Shown piece by piece: positions 41,870 to 51,638 of a stretch of 64,000 nt of DNA. The stretch lies in NCBI GenBank assembly GCA_019322895.1, contig JAHWHZ010000002.1, positions 186,001-250,000 of the forward strand, given 5' to 3'. Made by a program: the position numbers and the translations under genes. The DNA comes from Candidatus Woesearchaeota archaeon. GTDB taxonomy: Archaea > Nanobdellota > Nanobdellia > Woesearchaeales > ARS49. Below the pieces are notes generated by a model. That model searched no databases. It worked only from the letters and a program-made list of their open reading frames with translations, and had not been told where the DNA came from. Numbering within the stretch: position 1 is the first letter of the stretch; the number at the start of each line of letters is the position of its first letter.

Positions 41870-42286
41870 TTATTCTCCTTTCACTAGCTCTGCCTGAAGC
41901 TTCTGCATCTTGTTTGCAGACTCTGTGAACTTGCCAGCAAGGTCGTCCTTAACTTTCTGCAGCTCCTTGACCTGCTTTTTCAGCATTTCCTGTACTTCAG
42001 GGATTGTCTTTGTGACAGTCGTATTGCCGCCCACATTGACGACCAATTCCTTATTGTCCTGCAGTTTTGCCTTGACAAAGATTCCAGAACTCAAAGGAAC
42101 AAGTACTTCTGAACCAACGTCAACTTTAGCAAGATTTTCAAGAGCATCTATTACAAACTCAACTTCCATTGACTGCTGCTCAACTGTCTGCAGCTGCTGC
42201 TGGACCTGCTGCAACTGCTGGTTAAGCATCTGCAGTTCCATATATTTCTGCTGCATCACTTGTGAATCTTCTTCTTTCTTAGCCAT
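41870..42286 (-). CDS. pfdA: prefoldin alpha subunit
   Basis: The 138-residue protein has two long coiled-coil ends (MQQKYMELQMLNQQLQQVQQ and KKQVKELQKVKDDLAGKF) around a central beta hairpin with EVLVPLSSGIFVKAKLQDN and VVNVGGNTTVTKTI, the prefoldin alpha pattern. Prefoldin holds unfolded proteins for the thermosome. It precedes ftsY by 4 bases; that pair is widely conserved in archaea. Confidence 0.92.
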   Translation of the reverse strand: MAKKEEDSQVMQQKYMELQMLNQQLQQVQQQLQTVEQQSMEVEFVIDALENLAKVDVGSEVLVPLSSGIFVKAKLQDNKELVVNVGGNTTVTKTIPEVQEMLKKQVKELQKVKDDLAGKFTESANKMQKLQAELVKGE

Positions 42287-42290
42287 CTTA

Positions 42291-42461
42291 TCACTCCAGT
42301 TTCTTAAGTAAATTCTCTAGGAAGTGTTTATATTCATGTTCTCCCTTTAAAAAATTTGGGGACATTTGAATAAACAAAGCTTTTTGCTCTGCTTTGAGCT
42401 TGTCAAGCTCTTTCTTGACAATCTCTTTCAAATATTCTTTTTCATCCTTTGTCAGCGTCAT
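42291..42461 (-). CDS. small helical hypothetical protein
   Basis: From ATG 42461 the product is 56 residues (MTLTKDEKEYLKEIVKKELD and so on) and predicted to be helical and basic. It overlaps the scpA 3' end by 20 bases and sits 4 bases before pfdA, so it is translated in the same message. An in-frame ATG at 42473 is the alternative start. No family recognised. Confidence 0.6.
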   Translation of the reverse strand: MTLTKDEKEYLKEIVKKELDKLKAEQKALFIQMSPNFLKGEHEYKHFLENLLKKLE

Positions 42462-43194
42462 TCTGCTCACCACCTTTTAGTTTAACATTGATTTCACCAA
42501 AATGCTCTGCCTGCTCCAACATTATCTTGTCCTCGTTAGACAAGTGAAGAAGCGGGATAAACGTATAGACATGATCTTTTTTTGTGTCTGAAGGAACAAG
42601 CTCATTGAAAGGAATGTGCTTTTCCTTGCGTCCTCTGAACAAGCCCACAATCTTTGCATAAACTCCCCTGATTGCCTCAGTTATGTCAAACTTATTCTCA
42701 GGAATTGTCACATTTGATTCTCTTATAGAGTTAAACACGCGTCTTTTCTTGACTTCCAGCGCCTGCTCTAATGCCTTGACCAAATCATAGACAGAAACTT
42801 TTCTTTTTCTCGGCTGCGGCGTCCTAGGCATCAATTCAATGCCTTCATACATTGCTCTTTCCTCTCCTCTTCTCAATTCTTCAGCAAGACCGTCATAGAA
42901 CTCTTCCTCATCAACATCTGTCGCTGCAAGCAGCCTGTCAAACTCATTCAAGTCATCGCCAACTAATTTCTTTGACTTGATTCTCAATAAAATTGCGGCA
43001 GCCAAAAGGACCTTTCCGCTCACTTTCAGGTCCATTTCTTTCAATTGCTTCAATCTTTCGATATATTTTTGAGACAATAAAGAGACATTTATATCCCAAG
43101 GATTCATCTCTTCTTTTCTAATCAAATCATAGATTATAGCTTTCCAGCTAATCTCATTCTCTTCAACAAGCATCTGAAAAAGTTTATCTTCCAT
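42442..43194 (-). CDS. scpA: segregation and condensation protein ScpA
   Basis: The 250-residue protein has the ScpA/kleisin layout: N-terminal helix MEDKLFQMLVEENEISWKAII, then IRKEEMNPWDINVSLLSQKYIERL, LKVSGKVLLAAAILLRIKSKKL, a linker, and a C-terminal winged-helix-like end (VYTFIPLLHLSNEDKIMLEQ). Kleisins bridge SMC heads in chromosome folding. ATG 43194 is taken; the in-frame ATG at 43203 is an alternative. It heads an operon with the 56-residue protein, pfdA and ftsY. Confidence 0.88.
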   Translation of the reverse strand: MEDKLFQMLVEENEISWKAIIYDLIRKEEMNPWDINVSLLSQKYIERLKQLKEMDLKVSGKVLLAAAILLRIKSKKLVGDDLNEFDRLLAATDVDEEEFYDGLAEELRRGEERAMYEGIELMPRTPQPRKRKVSVYDLVKALEQALEVKKRRVFNSIRESNVTIPENKFDITEAIRGVYAKIVGLFRGRKEKHIPFNELVPSDTKKDHVYTFIPLLHLSNEDKIMLEQAEHFGEINVKLKGGEQNDADKG

Positions 43195-43276
43195 AGAATT
43201 CAATATTAATATATAGTATATAAAAGTATTGTGAATAGTAAACCTTTTAAAGCAATAATATTTCCTCTCACGTTAT

Positions 43277-43398
43277 GGGCCCGTGGTCTAGCGGCTATGA
43301 CAACACCCTTACAAGCTAAAGCTCAGAAAGGTGTGGGTCGCCGGTTCGAAAGTTCGAAAGGATCACTCCCTTCGGTCGCGAAAGTCCGGCCGGGCCCA
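43277..43398 (+). tRNA. tRNA-Val(UAC) with anticodon and T-loop introns
   Basis: Acceptor GGGCCCG/CGGGCCC, A73; anticodon stem ACACC/GGTGT with CTTACA, a 15-base intron (43314-43328) and A38, canonical 37/38, inner stem GC/GC and three of four central pairs. T-stem GCCGG/CCGGC; T-loop TTCGAA then a 34-base intron (43351-43384) then T60. The central helix is TTCG/CGAA and the 3' site AG|T. Both introns removed give loops CUUACAA and UUCGAAU. Confidence 0.92.
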
Positions 43399-43409
43399 TT
43401 CAAACATTT

Positions 43410-43480
43410 GCGCCAGTGGTTGAATGGTACAATACGACGTTGCCAACGTTGTGGCCTGGGTTCGATTCCCGGCTGGCGCA
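43410..43480 (+). tRNA. tRNA-Gly(GCC), no intron
   Basis: Acceptor GCGCCAG/CTGGCGC, A73; anticodon stem CGACG/CGTTG with loop TTGCCAA (GCC); T-arm CTGGG-TTCGATT-CCCGG. Complete at 71 bases with no insertion, which shows that T-loop introns are not universal in this genome. Confidence 0.95.
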
Positions 43481-43483
43481 TGT

Positions 43484-43623
43484 GGGCCCGTAGCTCAGCT
43501 TGGTTAGAGCGCTGGTCTTATATGACCACGTTTTAAACAACTCGTCTAAGCGAGCCAGAGGTCCTGGGTTCAAACATGATCGAAGACAAATTTCTTCGGT
43601 CGTTGAAAGTCCCAGCGGGCCCA
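43484..43623 (+). tRNA. tRNA-Ile(UAU) with anticodon and T-loop introns
   Basis: Acceptor GGGCCCG/CGGGCCC, A73, D-stem GCTC/GAGC. The anticodon stem CTGGT/GCCAG holds CTTATA, a 30-base intron (43523-43552) and A38; the central helix is CTTA/TAAG and the inner stem GAC/GTC, so anticodon UAU is firmly set. T-stem CTGGG/CCCAG; T-loop TTCAAA, a 35-base intron (43575-43609) and T60, with central helix TTCA/TGAA, AG|T at the 3' site and an 11-bp inner stem. The body matches archaeal isoleucine tRNAs. UAU for Ile is rare in archaea. Confidence 0.92.
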
Positions 43624-43660
43624 CTTTTATAAATACAAGGCAATAAGTTAACTATTATAC

Positions 43661-43735
43661 GCCCCGGTGGTGTAGTCCGGTCAATCATCGCGCACTTTCG
43701 ATGCGTGGACAGGGGTTCGAATCCCCTCCGGGGCA
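43661..43735 (+). tRNA. tRNA-Glu(UUC), no intron
   Basis: Acceptor GCCCCGG/CCGGGGC, A73; anticodon stem GCGCA/TGCGT with loop CTTTCGA (UUC); T-arm AGGGG-TTCGAAT-CCCCT. Complete at 75 bases without insertion. Its D-arm (GTGTAGTCCGG) resembles the CUC isoacceptor at 32788. Confidence 0.95.
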
Positions 43736-43786
43736 TTTATTAACAAAAGACTTTTAAACTAACTACAAATCTTAATCAAATACACA

Positions 43787-43900
43787 ATGAAAAGAAGTTC
43801 AAGACGCTGGAAAAAGAAAGGGCAGATGCGCTGGAAATGGCAGAGAAAGCGCATGAAAAAAGACAAAAGAAAGAGAGCCCAGAGAGCAGGCAAGAAATAG
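43787..43900 (+). CDS. rpl41e: ribosomal protein eL41
   Basis: A 37-residue, extremely basic protein of Lys/Arg/Trp/Met: it starts MKRSSRRWKKKG and continues QMRWKWQRKRMKKDKRKR, which fits the eL41 core (MRWKWxxKRxRRLKRxR) including the short extension seen in Thermococcus annotations. eL41 is a single helix at the subunit interface. The ATG is preceded by a TATA-like CTTTTAAAC, and the gene is in the tRNA cluster before the rRNA operon, so it would be missed by length filters. Confidence 0.88.
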   Translation: MKRSSRRWKKKGQMRWKWQRKRMKKDKRKRAQRAGKK

Positions 43901-44242
43901 AACTGATTCTATACAACTCAGCTAACTGTGCGAAGCACTACAATTTACTGAGGATACTTTTCACTATACTAAAACCGATAGCAACTCAAAATCAAAGATT
44001 TTGAGAGGTTGCGTTTTTCGTATACTCAAAACGCAACATTTATAAATCACCACCAAATTCTTAGAGTCATTCGTGAATCATCTCCAATAGAAAGTCGGTA
44101 AATTTTTCCGGCACAACTTCTATCCTCGGGAAAGCTGAGGAACACAAGCAAACATCACTAAATATGAGTGTCAAAACTATTGTTTTGTACATGATAGAGA
44201 GAGCAGCTCAAGTCAATTTCAAATCGGCCGTATGTGGTTATA
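43901..44242 (+). other. rRNA operon promoter and leader region
   Basis: No gene is seen. Two adjacent perfect hairpins, CTCAAAATC/GATTTTGAG (43985-44005, 3-base loop) and GTTGCGTTTT/AAAACGCAAC (44008-44037, 10-base loop), sit directly before TTTATAAA (44039-44046), the likely TATA box. The leader then holds the upstream arm of the 16S processing stem. Confidence 0.6.
44195..44227 (+). other. upstream arm of the pre-16S processing stem
   Basis: TAGAGAGAGCAG at 44195-44206 pairs perfectly with CTGCTCTCTCTA at 45837-45848, and the inner part (CAATTTCAAATCGG) pairs imperfectly with CCAATCGAAATTG at 45819-45831. The two arms bracket the 16S gene, as expected for the stem cut by archaeal rRNA processing. 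Confidence 0.75.
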
Positions 44243-45808
<1,566 letters not shown>

Positions 45809-45864
45809 TTTATTTTTTCCAATCGAAATTGCTTTTCTGCTCTCTCTACTTCATATTCATACCT

Positions 45865-46034
45865 GGGCCCGTAGCTCAACCTGGTAGAGCGCTGCCCTTG
45901 CAAGGCGGAGGCTTCGGGTTCGAATGTCAGGGACTGCACCCTAGACGTACTGGCGTACGGTCAGACGCTCCTGCGGAGGTCTGACGGGACTCTGGAATAA
46001 TGGCAATCCCTGCTCGAAAGTCCCGACGGGTCCA
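45865..46034 (+). tRNA. tRNA-Ala(UGC) in the 16S-23S spacer with a 96-base T-loop intron
   Basis: Acceptor GGGCCCG/CGGGTCC contains G3:U70, A73; anticodon stem CTGCC/GGCGG with loop CTTGCAA (UGC). T-stem TCGGG/CCCGA; T-loop TTCGAA is split after position 59 by a 96-base intron (45925-46020), central helix TTCG/CGAA, 3' site AG|T. Inside it are CAGGGA/TCCCTG, CGTAC/GTACG and GTCAGAC/GTCTGAC hairpins, so the intron is strongly folded. tRNA-Ala in this spacer is a common archaeal arrangement; the large T-loop insertion is not. Confidence 0.92.
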
Positions 46035-46274
46035 TTCCAAACTTTTAAAAAAAGTTTGATCAAAACGGTGCGGCACAAGGCCGCACGTGCGAAGGTGACC
46101 TGCAATCGGGAATCCGCAGTACTTCAAATGCACAAGTACTCGACTATTAAATTATCACATTCATCAATCAAAATCACTCGTGACTACCCTGTCACGGGTG
46201 AAAGGACGAGGGAAATAATCTTCACAATCAAATTTCCTTATGACACCGTGCATAGACCAAAAATACTGGCCATC
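46035..46274 (+). other. spacer between tRNA-Ala and 23S rRNA
   Basis: No gene. It holds hairpin AAACTTTT/AAAAGTTT and GTGCGGC/GCCGCAC, and CCGTG.ATAGACCAAAAATACTG (46246-46268), the upstream arm of the pre-23S stem. The matching arm is CAGTATTTTTGGTCTATCACGG at 49190-49211 (one extra C in the upstream arm). Confidence 0.7.
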
Positions 46275-49188
46275 TTAATCTTTAGGTGGATCTGAATCCT
46301 ATCAGGCGGAGGACTAGGTTCTAGACGCTGATGAAGGACGTGGCTAACTGCGTTAAGCCCCGGCGAAGCGTATGCAGCTTTTGAACCGGGGATTTCCTAA
46401 TGGGACTTCCTCTTGAATCCGAAAGGATGAGGGACGCAGGGAATTGAAACATCTTAGTACCTGCAGGAAAAGAAATCAATCGAGATTTGGTGAGTAAGGG
46501 CGACTGAAAACCAACCAAGGCAAACCGAATGAGCACTCGAGAGGGTGTTCGTATGTGGTGTTCGGACCGCTCATTAAACTTCCTAACTTGGAAACTTGAA
46601 GTCTCCTGGAACGGAGTGCCGTAGAGGGTGAAAGCCCCGTAAAGGCAACTAAGAAGGAAGCGAGCGGTATCCAGAGTACTGCTCCCTGGATACGGAGTGG
46701 GAATGTGGGTGACATCAACATCCAACCTTAAATACGTCTAGAGTCCGATAGAGCATTAGTACCGTGAGGGAACGTTGAAAAGAACCCTTGACAGGGAGTT
46801 AAAAGAGCCTGAAACCTGATAGGTATGGAATGGCAGGGCATTACGGTGTTCTGTCGTACGTTTTGAATAACGCGCCAGGGAGTTTACCTGAGTGGCAAGC
46901 ATAACTTTAAAAAAGGGATGCCTAGCGAAAGCAACAAGCGCGCAAGCAATGAGGCGCGGGGTCTGAAAGGGCCTGAAGTCACTCGGGTCATACCCGAAAC
47001 CGTTCGATCTAGCCCTGGATAAGGTGAAGTGAGGGTAAAACCTCGTGGAGGCCTGAAGAGGTGCTACGTGCATGTGTTCTTCTAATCTGGGGCTAGGGGT
47101 GAAAAGCCAATCGAGAGCGGTGATAGCTGGTTCCTATCGAAGTTGGCGTTAGTCAAGTCTCGAGCGAGACAGCGATTGTTGTAGAGCTACGGATTGGGGA
47201 TTTAGGGGGAGAAATCCTTCGGTTCCCTGTCCAACTCCGAAGGCAATCGCGTTTTAGACCTCGGGAGACGGGGTGCCGGGGTAAGCTTGGCATCCGAGAG
47301 GGGAACAACCCCGACTATGGTTAAGGTCCCTAAAGCTGGTTAAGTGTTAAAGGGTGAAGGGCGTCCGTGCCCAGAGACAGCGGGGAGGTTGGCTTAGAAG
47401 CAGCCATCCTTTAAAAAGTGCGTAACAGCTTACCTGTCAAGGACGCGGGCCCTTAAAATTGACGGGGCTAAACCAGTTACCGATACCATAGACAACCGCA
47501 AGGTTCGTGATAGATAGGCGTTCTGCCTGGGTAGAAGCTTCTTTGAGAAAAGGAGTGGACCGGGTAGAAATGACAATCCTGGCAGTAGTAGGATCTTAGC
47601 AGAGTGAGAATCTCTGTCACTGAAAGGGCAAGGGTTCCTTGGCAATGTAGTTCAGCCAAGGGTTAGTCGGTCCTAACTGGACTCCTAAGAGGAGTTTATG
47701 AGGAAAGGGAAGCAGGTTAATATTCCTGCGCTGTTCAAGTATGCGTGGCAACACAAGTCTTGTTCCTGACACTTTCGGCTAGGCGAGCGTAGATCATCGT
47801 CTGCGTTAACCAGGATAAATCAAGGGAGTATCGTAATGATGAGAACTTGATTAAACCTGGGAATAGTAGCCTTATGGGTTATCTCGCCAATGCCCAGAGT
47901 CCGTGAAAAAGAAACAAGAACAAATCTTGGATATCCGTACCCATAACCAGCACAGGTGCCCCTAGGTGAGAAGCCTAAAGTGTGAAGGATTAATTTGGTT
48001 GAGGGAATTCGGCAATTTAGCCCCGTGCCTTCGGTATAAGGGGTCCCTGCTCTGGTATTCGTATGGGTGCCAAAGCAGGGCGCAGTGACTAGGGAGGTCC
48101 GACTGTTTAACAAAAACACAACCTTCTGCTAAACCGTAAGGTCTCGTACAGAAGGTGACGTCTGCCCAGTGGCGGTATCCGAAACTCCTTTTCAAGGGAG
48201 CTAAGGACCGCTAAACGGCGGGAGTAACTATAACTCTCTTAAGGTAGCGTAATGCCTTGTCGTTTGATTGACGACGTGCATGAAGGGCGTAACGAGATCT
48301 CCACTGTCCCCAACCAAAATCCTCCGAACACACCGTTCTGGTGCAAAGGCCAGAGATCTCCAGTGGGAAGTGAAGACCCCGTGGAACTTTACTGTAGCTT
48401 GTTGTTGCGATGTGAGTCTTGTTGTATAGAGTATGTGGGAGCTGTCTGAGGGTTTAGTCGTCAGGTTGAACCTAAGGCGCAAGTGTAACACCACACTTCA
48501 AAACTTGCATTGCTAACTCTTTGCGGAGAGGACACCTGCAGGCAGACAGTTCGGCTGGGGCGGCACGCTGTTGAAAACATATCAATAGCGCCCAAAGGTT
48601 GACTCAATCCGGTCAGAAATCGGAAGTAGAGTGCAAGGGCAAAAGTCAGCCTAACTGGATTCTTAAATTGACGGAATCCAAGGACGAAAGTCAGGCCTAG
48701 CGAACCTCAATGTCCTCCTTGATGGGGGCTTGGGATGACCGAAAAGTTACCCCGGGGGTAACAGAGTTGTCGCGCCCGAGAGTTCAAATCGACGGCGCGG
48801 CTTGCTACATCGATGTCGGCTCTTCCTATCCTGGCAGTGCATAAGCTGCCAAGGGTGAGGGGGTTCACCTATCAAAAGGGATCGTTAGCTGGGTTCACAA
48901 CGCTGTGAGGCAGTTGGTATAATATCTACTGGAGATGCTTGACGTCTGAGGGGAAGGACGCCATAGTACGAGAGGAACTGGCGTTCGAGGCCACTAGTTT
49001 ACCGGTTATCTGACAAGGTATCATGCCGGGCAGCCACGCCTTAAGGGATAAGTCCTGAAAGCATCTAAGGATGAAGCCCTCCTCGAAAAGAGATGTCTTA
49101 GAACATAGCTAGAAGAGCTGTTTGATGGGATCGACGTGTAAGTGCAAAGGTAACGATGCATTCAGCGTGCGGTTTCCAACGTTCATCC
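46275..49188 (+). rRNA. 23S ribosomal RNA
   Basis: The 5' region has GATGAAGGACGTGGCTAACTG, and further conserved blocks are GTGAAAAGAACCCTTGACAG, GGGTGAAAAGCCAATCGAG, AACTATAACTCTCTTAAGGT, GGATAACAG-like GGGGTAACAGAGTTGTCGCG, CATCGATGTCGGCTCTTCC (peptidyl-transferase region) and GTACGAGAGGAACTGG (sarcin loop). Length is about 2.9 kb. The ends are set from the processing stem arms. No 5S gene follows in this window. Confidence 0.95.
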
Positions 49189-49240
49189 TCAGTATTTTTG
49201 GTCTATCACGGTTTCATTTAATTTTTTCTTTCATTTTTAC

Positions 49241-49280
49241 CCGAAACCTTTCCGGATTTTTTTGGCAAACACATATAAAG
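49241..49280 (+). promoter_or_regulatory. conserved promoter module, copy A
   Basis: CCGAAACCTTTCCGGATTTT, then TTTGGCAAACACATATAAAG, 21 bases before ATG 49302. It matches copies B (57497-57536) and C (58210-58250) in sequence and spacing: TTCCGGA, then exactly 15 bases, then CATATAAAG. Confidence 0.65.
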
Positions 49281-49301
49281 AATAAAATTACAAATAAATG
49301 T

Positions 49302-49766
49302 ATGATTAAATCAGGAAATTTCAGAGAACTTGAAATTTATCACTTAGCGCACAAGTTTGTCCTCGATATTTACGAGCTTGTAAAAGACTTTCCAAAATCT
49401 GAGGACAATAATTTGACTTCGCAATTAAGGAGAGCTGCAACTTGTCTTCCTTTGAACATTGCAGAGGGCTCTGGCGCGAATTCTAACAAGGTTTTTCTTA
49501 ATTTTTTAGTATTCTGTTATCGCTCCAGTCTTGAAGTTGAAGCATGCTTAAGCCTGAGCAAAGATTTAGGCTACATTAATAATGACAAATTCAACATTTA
49601 TTTTGAAAAACTTGACAAGTTTGTGAGAAAATTATACAGATACATGCAATATCTTGATGAAATCACAGGCAACAGAAAAAATGACCGCACACAATTTTAC
49701 CGCCAAAACAAATATTATGCTGATCAATCTTTCAAACAAAGAGAAAACATGCGGCCGTCATACTAA
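49302..49766 (+). CDS. four-helix-bundle protein (23S-IVP family)
   Basis: From ATG 49302 the 154-residue protein has FRELEIYHLAHKFVLDIYELVKDFP, the SQLRRAATCLPLNIAEGSGA segment, FLNFLVFCYRSSLEVEACL and a final helix, the pattern of the S23/four-helix-bundle (23S rRNA intervening-sequence protein) family. In bacteria these often lie inside 23S intervening sequences; here it lies about 110 bases after the 23S end, and has its own promoter module. The C-terminal 35 residues are basic and polar and not part of the family. The frame extends upstream into the rRNA and is rejected. Confidence 0.85.
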   Translation: MIKSGNFRELEIYHLAHKFVLDIYELVKDFPKSEDNNLTSQLRRAATCLPLNIAEGSGANSNKVFLNFLVFCYRSSLEVEACLSLSKDLGYINNDKFNIYFEKLDKFVRKLYRYMQYLDEITGNRKNDRTQFYRQNKYYADQSFKQRENMRPSY

Positions 49767-49855
49767 CTGCGCAGCACAAACTGTGCAAACTGCTAGTTCC
49801 ATAAAATTTAAATAAAGCATTCAAAAAAGCAGTGCTATAACGAGGGAGATACATA

Positions 49856-50098
49856 GTGCGCGGAAAGATTAAGAGATTTTTAACTGCTTTTTTGCCTGTT
49901 GACAAGAACAGAACAGGCAAGTGCAATAGATGCGGTGCATGCTGCATGCTTCCTTTTAAGTGCCCTTTCTTGAGATTTGATGAGAATAACAAAGCAAAGT
50001 GCTTGATTTATCTTATACGTCCGCCTATGTGCAGAAAATATCCTAGAACAGATAAAGAGCATATTACTAAGGACACTTGCGGCTTTGGTTTTAAGTGA
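49856..50098 (+). CDS. small YkgJ-type cysteine cluster protein
   Basis: The 80-residue protein begins at GTG 49856 after GAGGGAGATACATA and has CNRCGACCMLPFKCPFLRF, then KAKCLIYLIRPPMCRKYP, the CxxCxxCC and CxxYxxRPxxCR-like motif of the YkgJ family, without the extra domains of the 30000-30794 member. Likely a metal- or Fe-S-binding protein. Function unknown. Confidence 0.8.
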   Translation: MRGKIKRFLTAFLPVDKNRTGKCNRCGACCMLPFKCPFLRFDENNKAKCLIYLIRPPMCRKYPRTDKEHITKDTCGFGFK

Positions 50099-50158
50099 AG
50101 AAGATTAATCATAAAAAAATCGAAAGATATTTATAGAAAATACTCTTAAAACAAAAGC

Positions 50159-50383
50159 ATGTATAGCATGGATTTTTTTGAACAACTGGACCAAGTTGGA
50201 AGACGTCTCTGGGGCGCAGGTTGTGTTGATACACAGGCTGCTGCAGAAGAAGCTTCTAGAAGAGCGTATTTTCCTCCAGAAAATATTAAAGTTTTAGAGT
50301 GCTATAAAGACAGCAATGGAGAATGGGTTCCACACCCCAGTAAATCTGCTCAAGGAGAATTAGAAAAAGAAGTTAGTTCTTAA
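50159..50383 (+). CDS. hypothetical 74-residue protein
   Basis: The protein (MYSMDFFEQLDQVGRRLWGA at the start) is acidic with one Cys and has no recognisable family; the second ATG at 50168 is an alternative start. TATTTATAGA lies about 28 bases upstream, fitting a leaderless message. It ends 6 bases before the first copy of a direct repeat (50389). Confidence 0.55.
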   Translation: MYSMDFFEQLDQVGRRLWGAGCVDTQAAAEEASRRAYFPPENIKVLECYKDSNGEWVPHPSKSAQGELEKEVSS

Positions 50384-50388
50384 TCAAG

Positions 50389-50415
50389 AGTCCTTCGGAC
50401 AGATAGAGGTTGTAT
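50389..50415. repeat. direct repeat, copy 1, flanking the histidine kinase gene
   Basis: AGTCCTTCGGACAGATAGAG followed by GTTGTAT (27 bases). The second copy at 51639-51665 differs at one base. The core GTCCTTCGGAC is a perfect hairpin with a TTCG loop. The kinase gene on the minus strand lies between the copies. Confidence 0.75.
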
Positions 50416-50417
50416 TA

Positions 50418-51572
50418 TTATTCTTCTCTTGAATCTTTCCTCAGTTTTTTCAGCGTTGTGGGGTTTGGGATTTTTAGCGTGAATCTTGCTCCCTCTGGGC
50501 TTTCAACATGCGCTTCTCCGCACTGGTCTTCCTCTATTATCTTCCTTACCATTGACAGGCCGAGCCCTCTTTCCTCTCTTTTTCTTGTTGACTCTTTTGT
50601 ACTGAAATAAGGGCTCCATATATTTTTAAGTATGTCTTCAGGAATGCCCGGACCGTTGTCTTCAAAAACTATGTGATAGTATCCATCTTGATGGAATGCT
50701 GTTATTGTTTCTTTTGTGGACCTACCTTTTACGTGCATACATGCCTCAAGCGCGTTCAACAGGAGATTCTCAAAAACACCCTCTATATCACTTATATTGC
50801 CCTCGCAATGCGCAGAGGTGTCAATGCGGATATCCAGCTCAAGCTCTACTTTTTGTTTGTAATATTTTGGCTTGAAGCGTTTGACAACCCGTTCCAATGT
50901 GTCTATAAGGTCAACAGGGCCTTTTGTGAAGTCGGTTCCTTTTTCAGGCCTCCTGAGCCTGCTATGCACAGCTGCGAGAAGATACGCTGCTCTTTCTCCT
51001 GATTCAAACATAAGATTTATCTGCTCATTCAATTCTTCAGGTTCTAGCTGGCTTTGCTGCGCCATGTTCAGCGGAAATATGATATCCTGCAGGCAGTTTT
51101 TTGCATTGTGTATCTCTCCTGATGCCAAAAGGTTTCCTGTTATGTCCAATGCAACTTCAACAACGCCGAGAACTTCTTTGTTTTCATCAAGCACAAGATA
51201 AGAATTGATGTCAAGATATCTTCTGATAAGCTCATTGTGCGTCTTAAACCCGCCTAAGGATTCTTTTTCATCAAAAACTTTTTTCGTCAGGCAGCCGGGA
51301 CAGATTGTCTCGCTTCCCCTGTAGACTTTATAGCATTTCTCTCCCTCAAAAATAAATTCTGGCGGTTTTTCTTTTGCAGATACTGCTTCCCTGCAAATCT
51401 TGTTGTACGCAGCTTCTGCTAATTTTCTTGCTTTTGCATTTCCATAAAGTATATTGAAGTCCTTGTCAACAATAGTAACTGCTGCATTCAAGTCAGACAT
51501 ATAGTTACCGCCCTGTTTAACAACAAGAAGTAATTCATTCAGGTTTTTCACAACTGTGTCCTGCAACTTCAC
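50418..51572 (-). CDS. PAS-type sensor histidine kinase
   Basis: The 384-residue protein has an N-terminal PAS-like part with a Cys pair (CYKVYRGSETICPGCLTKK, about residues 80-98), a second PAS/PAC segment (DINSYLVLDENKEVLGVVEVALDITG), a dimerisation/phosphoacceptor region with His in GEIHNAKNCLQDI (about 155), and a HATPase domain: N box FENLLLNALEACM, G1 EDNGPGIPEDIL, F box YFSTKE, G2 GLGLSMVRKII. No membrane segment is seen, so it is cytosolic. The response regulator is not nearby. It is bounded by 27-base direct repeats, suggesting gain as a unit. Confidence 0.9.
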   Translation of the reverse strand: MKLQDTVVKNLNELLLVVKQGGNYMSDLNAAVTIVDKDFNILYGNAKARKLAEAAYNKICREAVSAKEKPPEFIFEGEKCYKVYRGSETICPGCLTKKVFDEKESLGGFKTHNELIRRYLDINSYLVLDENKEVLGVVEVALDITGNLLASGEIHNAKNCLQDIIFPLNMAQQSQLEPEELNEQINLMFESGERAAYLLAAVHSRLRRPEKGTDFTKGPVDLIDTLERVVKRFKPKYYKQKVELELDIRIDTSAHCEGNISDIEGVFENLLLNALEACMHVKGRSTKETITAFHQDGYYHIVFEDNGPGIPEDILKNIWSPYFSTKESTRKREERGLGLSMVRKIIEEDQCGEAHVESPEGARFTLKIPNPTTLKKLRKDSREE

Positions 51573-51638
51573 TGTATCAACCGATTCTTATTATTAAGAT
51601 TAACAAATATATAAAAGTTTTGGCAAAAAATAGGTTTA

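Noticed and set aside
41605..41887. Phe/Ser-rich plus-strand frames opposite ftsY
   Set aside because: They are antisense readings of the Glu/Lys-rich linker of FtsY.
46321..48494. Open frames inside 23S rRNA
   Set aside because: They lie within conserved rRNA blocks and reflect rRNA structure, not genes.
49189..49240. 5S rRNA after 23S
   Set aside because: No 5S-like sequence is seen between the 23S processing stem and the promoter module.
49122..49301. Upstream extension of the four-helix-bundle gene
   Set aside because: This part of the open frame overlaps the 23S 3' end, the processing stem and the promoter module.
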